Below, piece after piece: positions 8,710-16,999 of a stretch of 64,000 bases of DNA. The stretch is taken from positions 398,292 through 462,291 of the forward strand of contig JAXLUM010000003.1 of NCBI GenBank assembly GCA_046329515.1, given 5' to 3'. The position numbers and the translations under genes were made by a program. Below the pieces are notes generated by a model, which worked only from the letters and a program-made list of their open reading frames with translations, made no database searches and had not been told where the DNA came from. Within the stretch, counting starts at the first letter, position 1. Each line of letters opens with the position of its first letter. The DNA comes from Bog-950 sp046329515 (GTDB lineage: Bacteria > Bacteroidota > Bacteroidia > Chitinophagales > LD1).

Positions 8710-9579
8710 ATGAAAGTAAGCGGCTTTACCTTTATACGCAATGCAGTTATTTGCGACTATCCTATAGTAGAGGCTATACGCTCCATATTACCCTTATGTG
8801 ATGAGGTGGTAGTAGCGGTAGGTAAAAGCGAAGATGATACGCTGGAATTAGTACGCTCTATTCACCCCACAAAAATCAGAATTATTGAAACTGTTTGGGA
8901 TGATAGTCTGCGAACAGGCGGCAGGGTGTTTGCCGTAGAAACGGACAAGGCTTTTGCAGCTATTTCACCGGATGCTGATTGGGCCTTTTATATACAGGCG
9001 GATGAGATTGTGCATGAGAACAGCTATGCTGCCATTAGAGAAAGTATGGAGCGCTGGAAGGATGATAAGGCTGTGCAAGGCTTATTGCTTGAGTTTATTC
9101 ATTTCTATGGCTCGTATGGCTACGTGGCTGATGCCTACAACTGGCATAGACGAGAGATACGGATAATAAAAAATGATAAAAGCATTTCTTCCTATAAGGA
9201 CAGTATGGGGTTTAGGAAGAATGGGCAGAAGCTGAATGTAAAGCAATCCGGCGGGGTAATACATCATTACAGTTATGTAAAACCGCCGGTTAAAATGATG
9301 AATAAGGCCAAGGCTATGGACCGCCTTTGGCACGACGACAAATACATTGAGGAAAAATTTGGCGATGCGGTGGAATATGACTTTAGTAACATTGATAGCC
9401 TGAAAGAATTTACGGGCAGCCACCCTGCCGTAATGAAAGACCGTATTGCCCGCCAAAACTGGCAGTTTGCCTTTGATGTTAGCCAAAGCAAAATGAAACT
9501 GAAATACCGCGTTAAACGCTGGATTGAGCAACGTTTTGGAATTATAATTGGCGAATACCGCAACTACCGGCTGGTGTAA
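8710..9579 (+). CDS. Glycosyltransferase, family 2-like (GT-A fold)
   Basis: 289 residues, soluble, no signal peptide. The N-terminus reads FTFIRNAVICDYPIVEAIRSILPLCDEVVVAVGKS, a GT-A opening seen in family 2 enzymes. The acidic nucleotide-sugar motif is the variant QADE (96-99) instead of a classical DxD. It is followed by HHYSYVKPP and a basic C-terminus. It probably transfers a sugar to an envelope glycan; donor and acceptor are not evident. It starts 3 nt after the BatA-like gene, and its 3' end carries the promoter-like element of the next gene. Confidence 0.75.
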   Translation: MKVSGFTFIRNAVICDYPIVEAIRSILPLCDEVVVAVGKSEDDTLELVRSIHPTKIRIIETVWDDSLRTGGRVFAVETDKAFAAISPDADWAFYIQADEIVHENSYAAIRESMERWKDDKAVQGLLLEFIHFYGSYGYVADAYNWHRREIRIIKNDKSISSYKDSMGFRKNGQKLNVKQSGGVIHHYSYVKPPVKMMNKAKAMDRLWHDDKYIEEKFGDAVEYDFSNIDSLKEFTGSHPAVMKDRIARQNWQFAFDVSQSKMKLKYRVKRWIEQRFGIIIGEYRNYRLV

Positions 9580-9587
9580 AACAATTG

Positions 9588-9616
9588 TTGAGGTTGGCGC
9601 AGTTTTTCTATATTTG
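9588..9616 (+). promoter_or_regulatory. Bacteroidota-type promoter of the dihydroorotase-like gene
   Basis: TTG at 9588-9590, an 18-nt spacer, then TATATTTG at 9609-9616, a full match to TTG-N18-TAnnTTTG. The ATG is at 9626, so transcription would begin only a few bases before the start codon. Confidence 0.55.
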
Positions 9617-9625
9617 TTCCTCGGT

Positions 9626-10891
9626 ATGGAAATTCTTATCCGCTCTGCGAGGATACACGACACCGGCTCTCCCTTTAACAACCAGGTAAAAGATATTTTA
9701 ATTGTTGACGGCAAAATCAAGAAGATTGGCGCGCGTCTGCAAAATACCACTAAAGCCAAAGAGATAAAGCAGGATAACCTGCATGTTTCGCTGGGTTGGG
9801 TGGATATGAATACCTTTTTGGCGGACCCCGGCTATGAACAAAAAGAAACGATTGAAAGTGGCAGCAGGGCTGCGGCCTTTGGCGGCTTTACCCACATTTG
9901 CTGTTTACCTAATACCGCTCCTGTAACCCAAACCAAAGCGCAAATTGAATATGTGCTAGGAAAGGCTTCAGCAGGCATAGTTGCCGTTCACCCGTTGGGA
10001 GCTGTTACCCAAAACTGCGAAGGTAAAGACCTTGCAGAAATGTACGATATGTACCAGGCAGGCGCTATTGCCTTTACTGACGGACTTAAACCAAGCGCAT
10101 CAGCGGGATTAGTTGAAAGAGCGCTGCTATATGTAAAAGCTTTTGACGGCTTAATTATCAATCACCCTGAGGATAAGAGCATATCGAAGAACGGCGCTAT
10201 GCACGAAGGTATAACCAGCACACGCATGGGTTTACCGGGTGCGCCTGCATTAGCAGAGGAAGTAGCCGTTAACCGCGATATTTATGTATTGGAATACACA
10301 GGTTCGCGTCTGCACTTTATGGGTGTTTCCTTAAAACGGAGTGTTGATTTGGTACGGGCTGCCAAGAAGAAGGGCTTAAATCTGACCGCATCGGTTAATG
10401 CTTATAACCTGCTTTTAGATGATAGCGCTATTGCCGGTTACAATACCGATTATAAAGTTAACCCGCACCTACGTGCTAAGGAAGATATTAATGCCCTTAT
10501 AAAAGGTATTACCGATGGAACAATAGATACGATTACTTCCGCACACAACCCGCAGGACGAAGAATGTAAGAAGCTGGAGTTTGATAAAGCTGATTTTGGC
10601 ATGCTGGGTTTAGAAACCTGTTATGCAGTGGCCAACACAGCACTTAGCGGCAAAGTTGAAACAGGGAAGCTGGTGGAATTGCTTTCAAATAATGCAAGAG
10701 CCATTTTAGGACTTGAAAATAAAATTGTGGAAGGCGCTGAAGCGGACCTTACACTGTTTGACCCGGAAATGAAATGGACATTTAAAGAGAGCGATATTCA
10801 GTCGCGTTCGAAAAATACACCTTTTATAGGCCAGCAGTTTACTGGTAAAGCGGTTGGTGTAATTAATAAAGGAAAACTACAATTGAACTAA
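9626..10891 (+). CDS. Dihydroorotase-like amidohydrolase lacking metal ligands
   Basis: 421 residues; the ATG at 9626 gives the family N-terminus MEILIRSARIHD, and the longer frame upstream is not needed. It aligns over its whole length with class I dihydroorotase (PyrC): GWVDM near 60, PNTAPVT, VHPLGA, INHPED, VNPHLR, NNARAILG. The metal-binding His-x-His after GxVDM is replaced by Asn-Thr-Phe, and the DHAPH motif has become SAHNPQ. By analogy with inactive dihydroorotases (PyrX/PyrC' type) it may be a structural partner of aspartate transcarbamoylase; a different amidohydrolase activity is also possible. Its stop overlaps the next ATG by one base. Confidence 0.8.
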   Translation: MEILIRSARIHDTGSPFNNQVKDILIVDGKIKKIGARLQNTTKAKEIKQDNLHVSLGWVDMNTFLADPGYEQKETIESGSRAAAFGGFTHICCLPNTAPVTQTKAQIEYVLGKASAGIVAVHPLGAVTQNCEGKDLAEMYDMYQAGAIAFTDGLKPSASAGLVERALLYVKAFDGLIINHPEDKSISKNGAMHEGITSTRMGLPGAPALAEEVAVNRDIYVLEYTGSRLHFMGVSLKRSVDLVRAAKKKGLNLTASVNAYNLLLDDSAIAGYNTDYKVNPHLRAKEDINALIKGITDGTIDTITSAHNPQDEECKKLEFDKADFGMLGLETCYAVANTALSGKVETGKLVELLSNNARAILGLENKIVEGAEADLTLFDPEMKWTFKESDIQSRSKNTPFIGQQFTGKAVGVINKGKLQLN

Positions 10892-11433
10892 TGGGCGAGC
10901 ATATTAAAACTGCTTTACGCTGGGGGGTAATTGGTGGTATGGGTATGGCTATACTGCGCTTTGTGGTGTATTTCATTTCGCCTGATTCAGTAGGTGCGTG
11001 GGAAAATGCGTATTACGTTCCCTTATTGTTTTGCATGGTTTGGGCGGCAGTTACGGTTAAGAAGGAGGAAGGTGGTAATTTGCGTTTTGGCAGAGGTTAT
11101 GCGGTGGTTTTTACCGTGGCGCTTGTAGGTGTAATAATAAATACGGGGGCTGCTTTTTTATTAATAAAGGTTATTGATACCGATATGGCAGACCGCGCTT
11201 TGCGTTTAGCCCTTGAGAAGATTGACGAAAACGGAGAGAAATACGGAAGCACACCCCAGCAGTTAGAGCAAAGCAAGTTATGGACCCTGTGGTTTTTTAA
11301 ATCGCCTTATGCGCCTTTAGCCATTTTTGCCTACCAGGTTGTTGTAGGCGCTATAATTTCGCTGTTAGTGGCTGCGTTTACCAGAAGGAATGCGCCGCCG
11401 CAGCCTGAAAACGAAAATCCTGAAGGCTCCTGA
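10891..11433 (+). CDS. DUF4199 family membrane protein
   Basis: 180 residues with about four membrane helices (about 10-30, 43-60, 70-93, 140-163) and a charged segment between the third and fourth. This matches the DUF4199 family, almost confined to Bacteroidota and without known function. It starts on the last base of the dihydroorotase-like stop (TAATG), indicating translational coupling. It often stands just before a family 2 glycosyltransferase, as here. Confidence 0.72.
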   Translation: MGEHIKTALRWGVIGGMGMAILRFVVYFISPDSVGAWENAYYVPLLFCMVWAAVTVKKEEGGNLRFGRGYAVVFTVALVGVIINTGAAFLLIKVIDTDMADRALRLALEKIDENGEKYGSTPQQLEQSKLWTLWFFKSPYAPLAIFAYQVVVGAIISLLVAAFTRRNAPPQPENENPEGS

Positions 11434-11453
11434 ATTTTGATTTTATTTACCCC

Positions 11454-12398
11454 ATGCAAATTTCACTGGTTATTCCCTTACTGAACGAAGAAGAATCTCT
11501 GCCTGAATTAACGGCCTGGATTGCCCGTGTAATGAAGGAGAATTCTTTTACGTATGAAGTACTGCTGATTGATGATGGCAGTAAGGATAAAAGCTGGAGC
11601 GTTATTCAAACCATATCGAAAGAAAACCCCAATGTAAGGGGTATTAAATTTCAGCGTAATTATGGTAAAAGCGCCGCTTTGCAGGTTGGCTTTACTCATG
11701 CCCAGGGCGATGTGGTAATTACTATGGATGCCGATTTACAGGACAGCCCCGATGAAATACCCGGCCTGTATAAAATGATAACCGAAGACGGTTATGATTT
11801 AGTAAGCGGCTGGAAGCAAAAGCGCTACGACCCTTTGACGAAGACGATACCTACCAAATTATATAATGGCGCAACCCGTTTTATGACCGGCATTTACCTG
11901 CACGATTTTAACTGCGGTTTAAAGGCTTATAAAAATGAAGTGGTTAAAAGCGTAGAGGTTTACGGCGAAATGCACCGTTACATTCCTGTATTGGCAAAGC
12001 AGGCCGGCTATGGAAAAATAGGAGAGAAGGTGGTGCAGCACCAGGCACGTAAATACGGAACCACCAAGTTTGGTATGGAGCGTTTTCTGTATGGCTTTCT
12101 TGATTTGTTGAGCGTGTATTTTATGACACGTTTCAGCAAACGCCCTATGCACATTTTTGGCGGTTACGGAGTGCTGAGTTTTTTTGTGGGCTTCTGCATT
12201 GCACTTTACTTAACCATTGCCAAAATAGCCTTTGCGCAATACCGCATGACGGAGCGCCCTATATTCTACCTGGCGTTGTTGTTTATTGTAATAGGGGTGC
12301 AATTATTTGTAGCGGGCTTTTTAGGGGAGCTTATATCGCGAACATCCTCTGACCGCAACAGCTATTTGATAGCTGACTATCTTAACATTCAGAAATGA
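11454..12398 (+). CDS. Membrane-anchored family 2 glycosyltransferase, polyprenyl-phosphate type
   Basis: 314 residues. GT-A domain with LIDDGSKDKSW (Asp40, Asp41) and MDADLQDSPDEIP (Asp92, Asp94), then two C-terminal membrane helices (about 233-257 and 270-291). This is the architecture of GtrB/DPM-like enzymes that load a sugar onto polyprenyl phosphate for use outside the membrane. It overlaps the next glycosyltransferase by 4 nt (ATGA), so both probably act on the same envelope glycan. Confidence 0.85.
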   Translation: MQISLVIPLLNEEESLPELTAWIARVMKENSFTYEVLLIDDGSKDKSWSVIQTISKENPNVRGIKFQRNYGKSAALQVGFTHAQGDVVITMDADLQDSPDEIPGLYKMITEDGYDLVSGWKQKRYDPLTKTIPTKLYNGATRFMTGIYLHDFNCGLKAYKNEVVKSVEVYGEMHRYIPVLAKQAGYGKIGEKVVQHQARKYGTTKFGMERFLYGFLDLLSVYFMTRFSKRPMHIFGGYGVLSFFVGFCIALYLTIAKIAFAQYRMTERPIFYLALLFIVIGVQLFVAGFLGELISRTSSDRNSYLIADYLNIQK

Positions 12399-13528
12399 AA
12401 GTAGTAATCCTTGGTTCTGCGCATCCGTTAAGGGGTGGACTGGCCTCGTATAATGAACGGCTGGCCCGCGAGTTTATGCGGCAGGGCCATAGCGTGCAGA
12501 TTTACACCTTCAGCTTGCAATACCCCGAATTTTTATTCCCCGGTAAAAGCCAATACAGCGATCAGCCCGCGCCTGATGATTTATACATACATGTGAAGGT
12601 AAACTCTGTTAACCCCTTAAATTGGTTGAAGGTAGGTAAGGAGATAGCTGCGTTAAATGCGGACCTGTTGATTGTAAAATTCTGGCTGCCTTTTATGGCC
12701 CCCTGTTTGGGAACGATTGCCAGAAGGGTTAAGAAGAACGGTAAAACAAAAGTTATTTCTATACTGGATAATGTAATACCGCACGAAAAGCGCATAGGCG
12801 ATATGGCGCTAATACGCTACTTCGTAAATTCAGTAGATGGGTTTATTGGTATGAGTGATTCAGTATTGAACGACCTGAACCAATTTGATACCACTAAACC
12901 GCGTGCGTTCTCACCACACCCTCTGTTCGATAATTTTGGTGAAGCAGTTAATAAGGTGGAAGCCTATGAGAAGCTGGGGCTGGAATTAAGCACCGAGTAT
13001 CTGCTGTTCTTCGGCTTTATACGAGATTACAAAGGGCTTGACTTATTGCTAAAAGCCATGGCTGATGAGCGCATCAGGCAACTGAATGTTAAGCTGATTG
13101 TGGCCGGTGAATTTTATACTGATGCCCGGCCTTATTGGGATTTAATAACCCAACTGGGTGTTGCCGATAAGCTAATACTGAAAACCGATTTTGTGTCGGA
13201 TGACCAGGTGAAATACTACTTCTGTGCGGCGGATATGGTAGTGCAGCCGTACAAGCATGCCACACAAAGCGGCGTAACGCAAATATGTTACCATTTTGAC
13301 CGGCCAATGCTGGTAACCAATGTGGGCGGTTTGCCCGAAATTGTACCGCACGGTAAGGTTGGTTATGTTACCGAACCTGAACCTAAGGCTATTGCTGATG
13401 CCATAGTGGATTTCTATAGCAACCACCGCGAATTGCTTTACCGGGATAACATACGTATTGAGAAGAAAAAGTATGCCTGGAGCGAGATGTTGAAGAAAAT
13501 AGGAGAGGTTACGGCTTTAGTTCCGTAA
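12395..13528 (+). CDS. Glycosyltransferase family 4 (GT-B fold)
   Basis: 377 residues. GT-B signatures: glycine-rich GGLASYN at 14-20, FGFIRDYKG at 206-214 opening the C-terminal nucleotide-sugar domain, and QSGVTQ (291-296) plus GGLPEIV (311-317) in place of the usual EPFG-type donor loop. Soluble or peripheral. With the overlapping GT2 upstream and the heptose genes downstream it probably builds a surface glycan; a heptosyl or mannosyl donor is plausible but inferred. Confidence 0.82.
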   Translation: MKVVILGSAHPLRGGLASYNERLAREFMRQGHSVQIYTFSLQYPEFLFPGKSQYSDQPAPDDLYIHVKVNSVNPLNWLKVGKEIAALNADLLIVKFWLPFMAPCLGTIARRVKKNGKTKVISILDNVIPHEKRIGDMALIRYFVNSVDGFIGMSDSVLNDLNQFDTTKPRAFSPHPLFDNFGEAVNKVEAYEKLGLELSTEYLLFFGFIRDYKGLDLLLKAMADERIRQLNVKLIVAGEFYTDARPYWDLITQLGVADKLILKTDFVSDDQVKYYFCAADMVVQPYKHATQSGVTQICYHFDRPMLVTNVGGLPEIVPHGKVGYVTEPEPKAIADAIVDFYSNHRELLYRDNIRIEKKKYAWSEMLKKIGEVTALVP

Positions 13529-13543
13529 AATGGTTTATCCCTT

Positions 13544-13551
13544 TATCTTAG
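13544..13551 (+). promoter_or_regulatory. -7-like element before hddA
   Basis: TATCTTAG, one mismatch to TAnnTTTG, lies 7 nt before the ATG at 13559. It suggests an internal promoter for the heptose genes. No spaced TTG is seen. Confidence 0.3.
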
Positions 13552-13558
13552 CCCCCTG

Positions 13559-14581
13559 ATGATTTACAGAAGCAAAGCTCCTTTACGCCTGGGTTTGGCT
13601 GGCGGCGGCACCGATGTTTCGCCTTATTCGGATATTTACGGGGGCGCGATATTGAACGCCACTATAGGCATGTATGCCTATGCTACTATTAAGCCATTAA
13701 ACGGGAAGAAGATTCACATTAAGGCTATTGACCGTAATGAGGAAGTAACACTGGAAGCAAAGAAGGTGCTTAAAACTGATGGTCATTTGGATTTGGCTAA
13801 AGGGGTGTATAACCGCGTTGTAAGGGACTTTATTAAAAAACCGTTGGCATTTGAGTTAACCACTTTTGTTGATGCCCCTGCCGGTTCGGGTTTGGGTTCG
13901 TCATCAACGCTTGTGGTTGCTATACTTGGCGCTTTTGTGGAGTGGTTGAAACTACCTTTGGGTGAATACGACATTGCCCATTTGGCTTACCGTATTGAAC
14001 GGGAGGATCTTTCCATGCATGGCGGCAAGCAGGACCAGTACGCTGCCACTTTTGGTGGAGTAAATTATATGGAGTTTTATGCAGGCGATAAAGTGATTGT
14101 GAACCCTTTGCGCGTTAAAGAGAAGTGGCTGCATGAATTGGAGAATAACCTCATTCTGTTTTTTACGGAAACATCGCGTTTGTCTTCTGAAATTATACGG
14201 AAGCAAAGCGAAAACGTAAAGAAGAAAAACAGCAAGAGCATTGATGCCATGCACAGCCTGAAGGAGCAAAGCGTAATGATGAAGGAAGCGCTGCTGAAAG
14301 GGGATGTAGATAAGATAGGGGAGATATTGCATTACGGCTGGGAGCATAAGAAGGCGATGGCGGAGGGTATATCGAACCCGCAACTGGAAAATATATACAC
14401 CACTGCTATTAAGGCCGGTGCTACCGGTGGCAAAATAAGCGGTGCCGGCGGCGGGGGATTCATGATTTTTTATGCCCCCTATAATTCAAAATATAAGGTA
14501 ATTGAAGCGTTAAATAAAGTAGGCGGACGAATTATGCGTTATAATTTTACACAGAACGGACTTACAACCTGGACTATCTAA
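13559..14581 (+). CDS. hddA: GHMP kinase, D-glycero-D-manno-heptose 7-phosphate kinase-like
   Basis: 340 residues. GHMP signatures: substrate motif PLRLGLAGGGTDV (9-20), ATP loop PAGSGLGSSS (107-116) and C-terminal ISGAGGGGF. Members with this N-terminus phosphorylate D-glycero-D-manno-heptose 7-phosphate at O1 (HddA). The assignment is supported by neighbours: GmhA starts on the last base of its stop, then HddC and a GmhB-like phosphatase. Together they match the GDP-D-glycero-alpha-D-manno-heptose route. Fucokinase or mevalonate-type kinases share the fold but not this context. Confidence 0.82.
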   Translation: MIYRSKAPLRLGLAGGGTDVSPYSDIYGGAILNATIGMYAYATIKPLNGKKIHIKAIDRNEEVTLEAKKVLKTDGHLDLAKGVYNRVVRDFIKKPLAFELTTFVDAPAGSGLGSSSTLVVAILGAFVEWLKLPLGEYDIAHLAYRIEREDLSMHGGKQDQYAATFGGVNYMEFYAGDKVIVNPLRVKEKWLHELENNLILFFTETSRLSSEIIRKQSENVKKKNSKSIDAMHSLKEQSVMMKEALLKGDVDKIGEILHYGWEHKKAMAEGISNPQLENIYTTAIKAGATGGKISGAGGGGFMIFYAPYNSKYKVIEALNKVGGRIMRYNFTQNGLTTWTI

Positions 14582-15159
14582 TGAGTAAAATAAAGGATAT
14601 AATAAGCGCTTCTATTGAAGTGAAAAGCAAAGTGCTGAATGATGAAGCGCTGCTGAGTAAGGTGCAGGAAGTTGCCGTAAAAATTGCTGAAGCGTTTAGA
14701 AATGGTCACCGTGTTTACCTGTGCGGTAATGGCGGCAGTGCGGCAGATGCGCAACACCTGGCTGCTGAGTTTACCGGCCGCTTTTATAGCGACCGTGAGC
14801 CATTGCCAGCGGAAGCCCTCCATGTGAATACTTCTTTTCTTACCGCTGTGGCGAATGATTACAGCTATGATGAAATTTACCAACGTGCTGTAAAAGCACA
14901 CGGCCGAAAAGGTGATTTTCTGATTGGCCTTTCTACTTCCGGCAATTCAAAGAATATTGTGTTGGCGCAGGAAGAGGCAAAGAAACGTGAAATGATAGTG
15001 GTTAGCTTTACCGGCGAAGGTGGTGGTAAAATGAAAGATAGCTGCGATTATTTGATTAACGTTCCCAGTAAGGATACACCACGCATACAGGAAAGCCACA
15101 TTATGCTTGGTCATATTATCTGCCAATTGGTAGAGGAAGAACTTTTCCCTAAACAATAA
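14581..15159 (+). CDS. gmhA: Sedoheptulose 7-phosphate isomerase
   Basis: 192 residues, a single SIS domain. CGNGGSAADAQH at 48-59 with the downstream Glu of AAEFTGRF is the substrate site; STSGNSKN binds phosphate; the C-terminal QESHIMLGH supplies the other catalytic Gln and His. It converts sedoheptulose 7-phosphate to D-glycero-D-manno-heptose 7-phosphate, the first step of ADP- or GDP-heptose synthesis. Start and stop overlap with the neighbouring kinase (TAATG). Confidence 0.93.
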   Translation: MSKIKDIISASIEVKSKVLNDEALLSKVQEVAVKIAEAFRNGHRVYLCGNGGSAADAQHLAAEFTGRFYSDREPLPAEALHVNTSFLTAVANDYSYDEIYQRAVKAHGRKGDFLIGLSTSGNSKNIVLAQEEAKKREMIVVSFTGEGGGKMKDSCDYLINVPSKDTPRIQESHIMLGHIICQLVEEELFPKQ

Positions 15160-15162
15160 GCC

Positions 15163-15909
15163 ATGACGTTTACACAACCCGGTACCAAACAGGATATACC
15201 CGCTATAATATTAGCCGGCGGTTTGGGCACCAGGTTGCGCGATACGGTGCCTGATTTGCCTAAGCCTATGGCCCCGGTTGGCGACAAGCCTTTTCTGCAT
15301 TACATATTTTGTTACCTGCAAAAGCAAGGCATTACCCGCACCGTATTGAGCGTTGGTTACAAGGCAGATAGCATTAAAGATTTTTTCGGCAAGGAATATT
15401 TGGGTATACAGGTTTCATACGCCGATGAGTTTGAACCGCTGGGCACCGGTGGAGGTATTCGCGAAGCGTTCCGCTATGTGGAAGGATTGGCCTTTGTGTT
15501 GAATGGTGATACTTTTTTTGATGTGGATCTTTGGGCGTTGCGCGATTTCTATTTTCAGAAGAATGCCGATATCGCTCTATCATTAAAGCGGCTGCAGCAT
15601 TTTGACCGTTATGGCTCGGTAGATGTAAATGCCGAACAGCAGGTGCTGGAGTTTGCTGAAAAGAAAATGTGCGAGGATGGTTTGATTAACGGCGGAGCCT
15701 ACCTTTTTGATAATCGCATTTTTGAACGTATTGAACGCCGCAAAGAAGCGGACCTGCCTTATAAATTTTCATTTGAAAAAGACATTTTGGAAAACCAGGT
15801 AGAGCGGATGCGTTTCTTTGGTAAGGAAAGTAATGGCTACTTTATTGATATTGGTGTGCCGGAGGATTATCGTCGCGCTAATGAGGAGTTGCCGAAAATG
15901 TTTGTATAG
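15163..15909 (+). CDS. hddC: Nucleotidyltransferase, D-glycero-alpha-D-manno-heptose 1-phosphate guanylyltransferase-like
   Basis: 248 residues. Rossmann-type sugar nucleotidyltransferase with LAGGLGTRLR (17-26) and LPKPMAPV (32-39), the metal-site Asp in NGDTFFDVD, and a C-terminal FIDIGVPEDYRRA. It has no hexapeptide or acyltransferase extension. In the HddA-GmhA context the best call is HddC, activating heptose 1-phosphate with GTP. A mannose-1-phosphate guanylyltransferase would look similar in sequence. Confidence 0.8.
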   Translation: MTFTQPGTKQDIPAIILAGGLGTRLRDTVPDLPKPMAPVGDKPFLHYIFCYLQKQGITRTVLSVGYKADSIKDFFGKEYLGIQVSYADEFEPLGTGGGIREAFRYVEGLAFVLNGDTFFDVDLWALRDFYFQKNADIALSLKRLQHFDRYGSVDVNAEQQVLEFAEKKMCEDGLINGGAYLFDNRIFERIERRKEADLPYKFSFEKDILENQVERMRFFGKESNGYFIDIGVPEDYRRANEELPKMFV

Positions 15910-15921
15910 CGCTACATAGAG

Positions 15922-15942
15922 ATGCTGAATCAAGTTCAGCAT
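15922..15942. repeat. REP-like hairpin
   Basis: Inverted repeat with 8-bp arms (ATGCTGAA and TTCAGCAT) and a 5-nt loop, followed by GACGG. It sits between hddC and the phosphatase gene. Its CATGACGG edge resembles the CGTCATTCC core of the palindromes near 3118. Confidence 0.4.
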
Positions 15943-15984
15943 GACGGATACACTGACTAGGTTTTTTTGCTTAAGCTTGCAGTA

Positions 15985-16551
15985 ATGCATTTCAGGGAAT
16001 TGAATATTGATAAAACATGGACGCTGTTCCTGGACAGGGATGGTGTTATTAATCTGCATTACCCTAACGATTATGTGAAGAATTGGGATGAGTTTTATTT
16101 TCTGGAAGGCTCATTGGAAGCACTTAAGGATTTATCGCTCTTGTTTAAGCGCATTGTTATTGTTACCAATCAGCAAGGGGTAGGCAAAGGCTTAATGAAG
16201 AAGGACGACCTGGAGTTGATACACCAGGAAATGCAAAAGGAAGTGCGCAAATACGGCGGTCGCATACATGCTATTTATGCCGCTATTGAATTAATAGCTA
16301 ACGACCACAAGGGAATGCGCAAACCCGCCATTGGTATGGCTAAGCAGGCTAAAAAGGATTTCCCGGAAATAGATTTCTCAAAGTCTATTATTGTTGGCGA
16401 CTCTGTTTCAGATATGTTGTTTGGCCGAAATGCGGGTATGAAGACGGTGTTTATCGGTGATGAGCATAAATTGAAAGGAGAGGATACTAAGCTTATAGAT
16501 TTTTACTGTGAAAGTCTGCATGCTTTTGCGAAGGAAGTAGAGAAGAAATAG
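15985..16551 (+). CDS. gmhB: HAD phosphatase, heptose 1,7-bisphosphate phosphatase-like
   Basis: 188 residues from the ATG at 15985; a TTG six codons upstream also reads in frame but is less likely. HAD motifs: LFLDRDGVIN (nucleophile Asp17, Asp19), VTNQQG, MRKPAIGM and VGDSVSDM. The role inferred from context is removal of the 7-phosphate from heptose 1,7-bisphosphate before HddC. Unlike E. coli GmhB, the segment before RKP has no cysteines, so the structural zinc loop is absent. Other small-molecule HAD-IIIA phosphatases cannot be ruled out by sequence alone. Confidence 0.75.
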   Translation: MHFRELNIDKTWTLFLDRDGVINLHYPNDYVKNWDEFYFLEGSLEALKDLSLLFKRIVIVTNQQGVGKGLMKKDDLELIHQEMQKEVRKYGGRIHAIYAAIELIANDHKGMRKPAIGMAKQAKKDFPEIDFSKSIIVGDSVSDMLFGRNAGMKTVFIGDEHKLKGEDTKLIDFYCESLHAFAKEVEKK

Positions 16552-16626
16552 TTTCCTGTCCCTTTTATTCATGCTCTTATGATTTTAAGTGGAATTCATG
16601 CACGCTTCGCGGGTCTTAGAAGAAAA

Positions 16627-16891
16627 GGAACCAAAAGAATCGTCCGTTTCTAAACGCTCCGCGAGAAACGGACTTAGCTTGCGCGCGAATACAATATAAG
16701 ATTGTGGTTTAAAATAGATGTGGCGCTAACTCCGGCTCACCCTTCGGCTTTGAGCGCGGAGTAGTCAAAATGTTTTACAACATTAATGTTTCTGCAAAGT
16801 TAGGATGAGGTATACTGAAAGAACATTAAACGGAATCCAAAGATTCTTCTGGTTCTAAACGCTCCGCGAGAAATGGACCTGTCTTGCGCGC
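16627..16891. repeat. 60-nt direct repeat pair with internal hairpin
   Basis: 16627-16686 and 16832-16891 agree at about 50 of 60 bases, 205 bp apart, and share CTAAACGCTCCGCGAGAAA. In the first copy arms TCCGTTTCT and AGAAACGGA form a 9-bp stem. The stretch 16552-16999 holds no gene; these repeats are all I can recognise in it. Confidence 0.55.
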
Positions 16892-16987
16892 TTTTGAGAG
16901 AGTACTGGAGAAGTAAGAAAACATTATCAGTTTTTCGAGGATGTATTTATTCCTTTTAGCGCCGGAGGAAAAAACGCTTTCTCTTTT

Positions 16988-16995
16988 TATATTAG
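16988..16995 (+). promoter_or_regulatory. -7-like element before the gene at 17000
   Basis: TATATTAG, one mismatch to TAnnTTTG, lies 4 nt before the ATG. Confidence 0.3.
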
Positions 16996-16999
16996 TTAA

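Noticed and set aside
9082..9759. 225-codon open frame antisense to a glycosyltransferase and the dihydroorotase-like gene
   Set aside because: Shadow of two well-supported genes; no family similarity.
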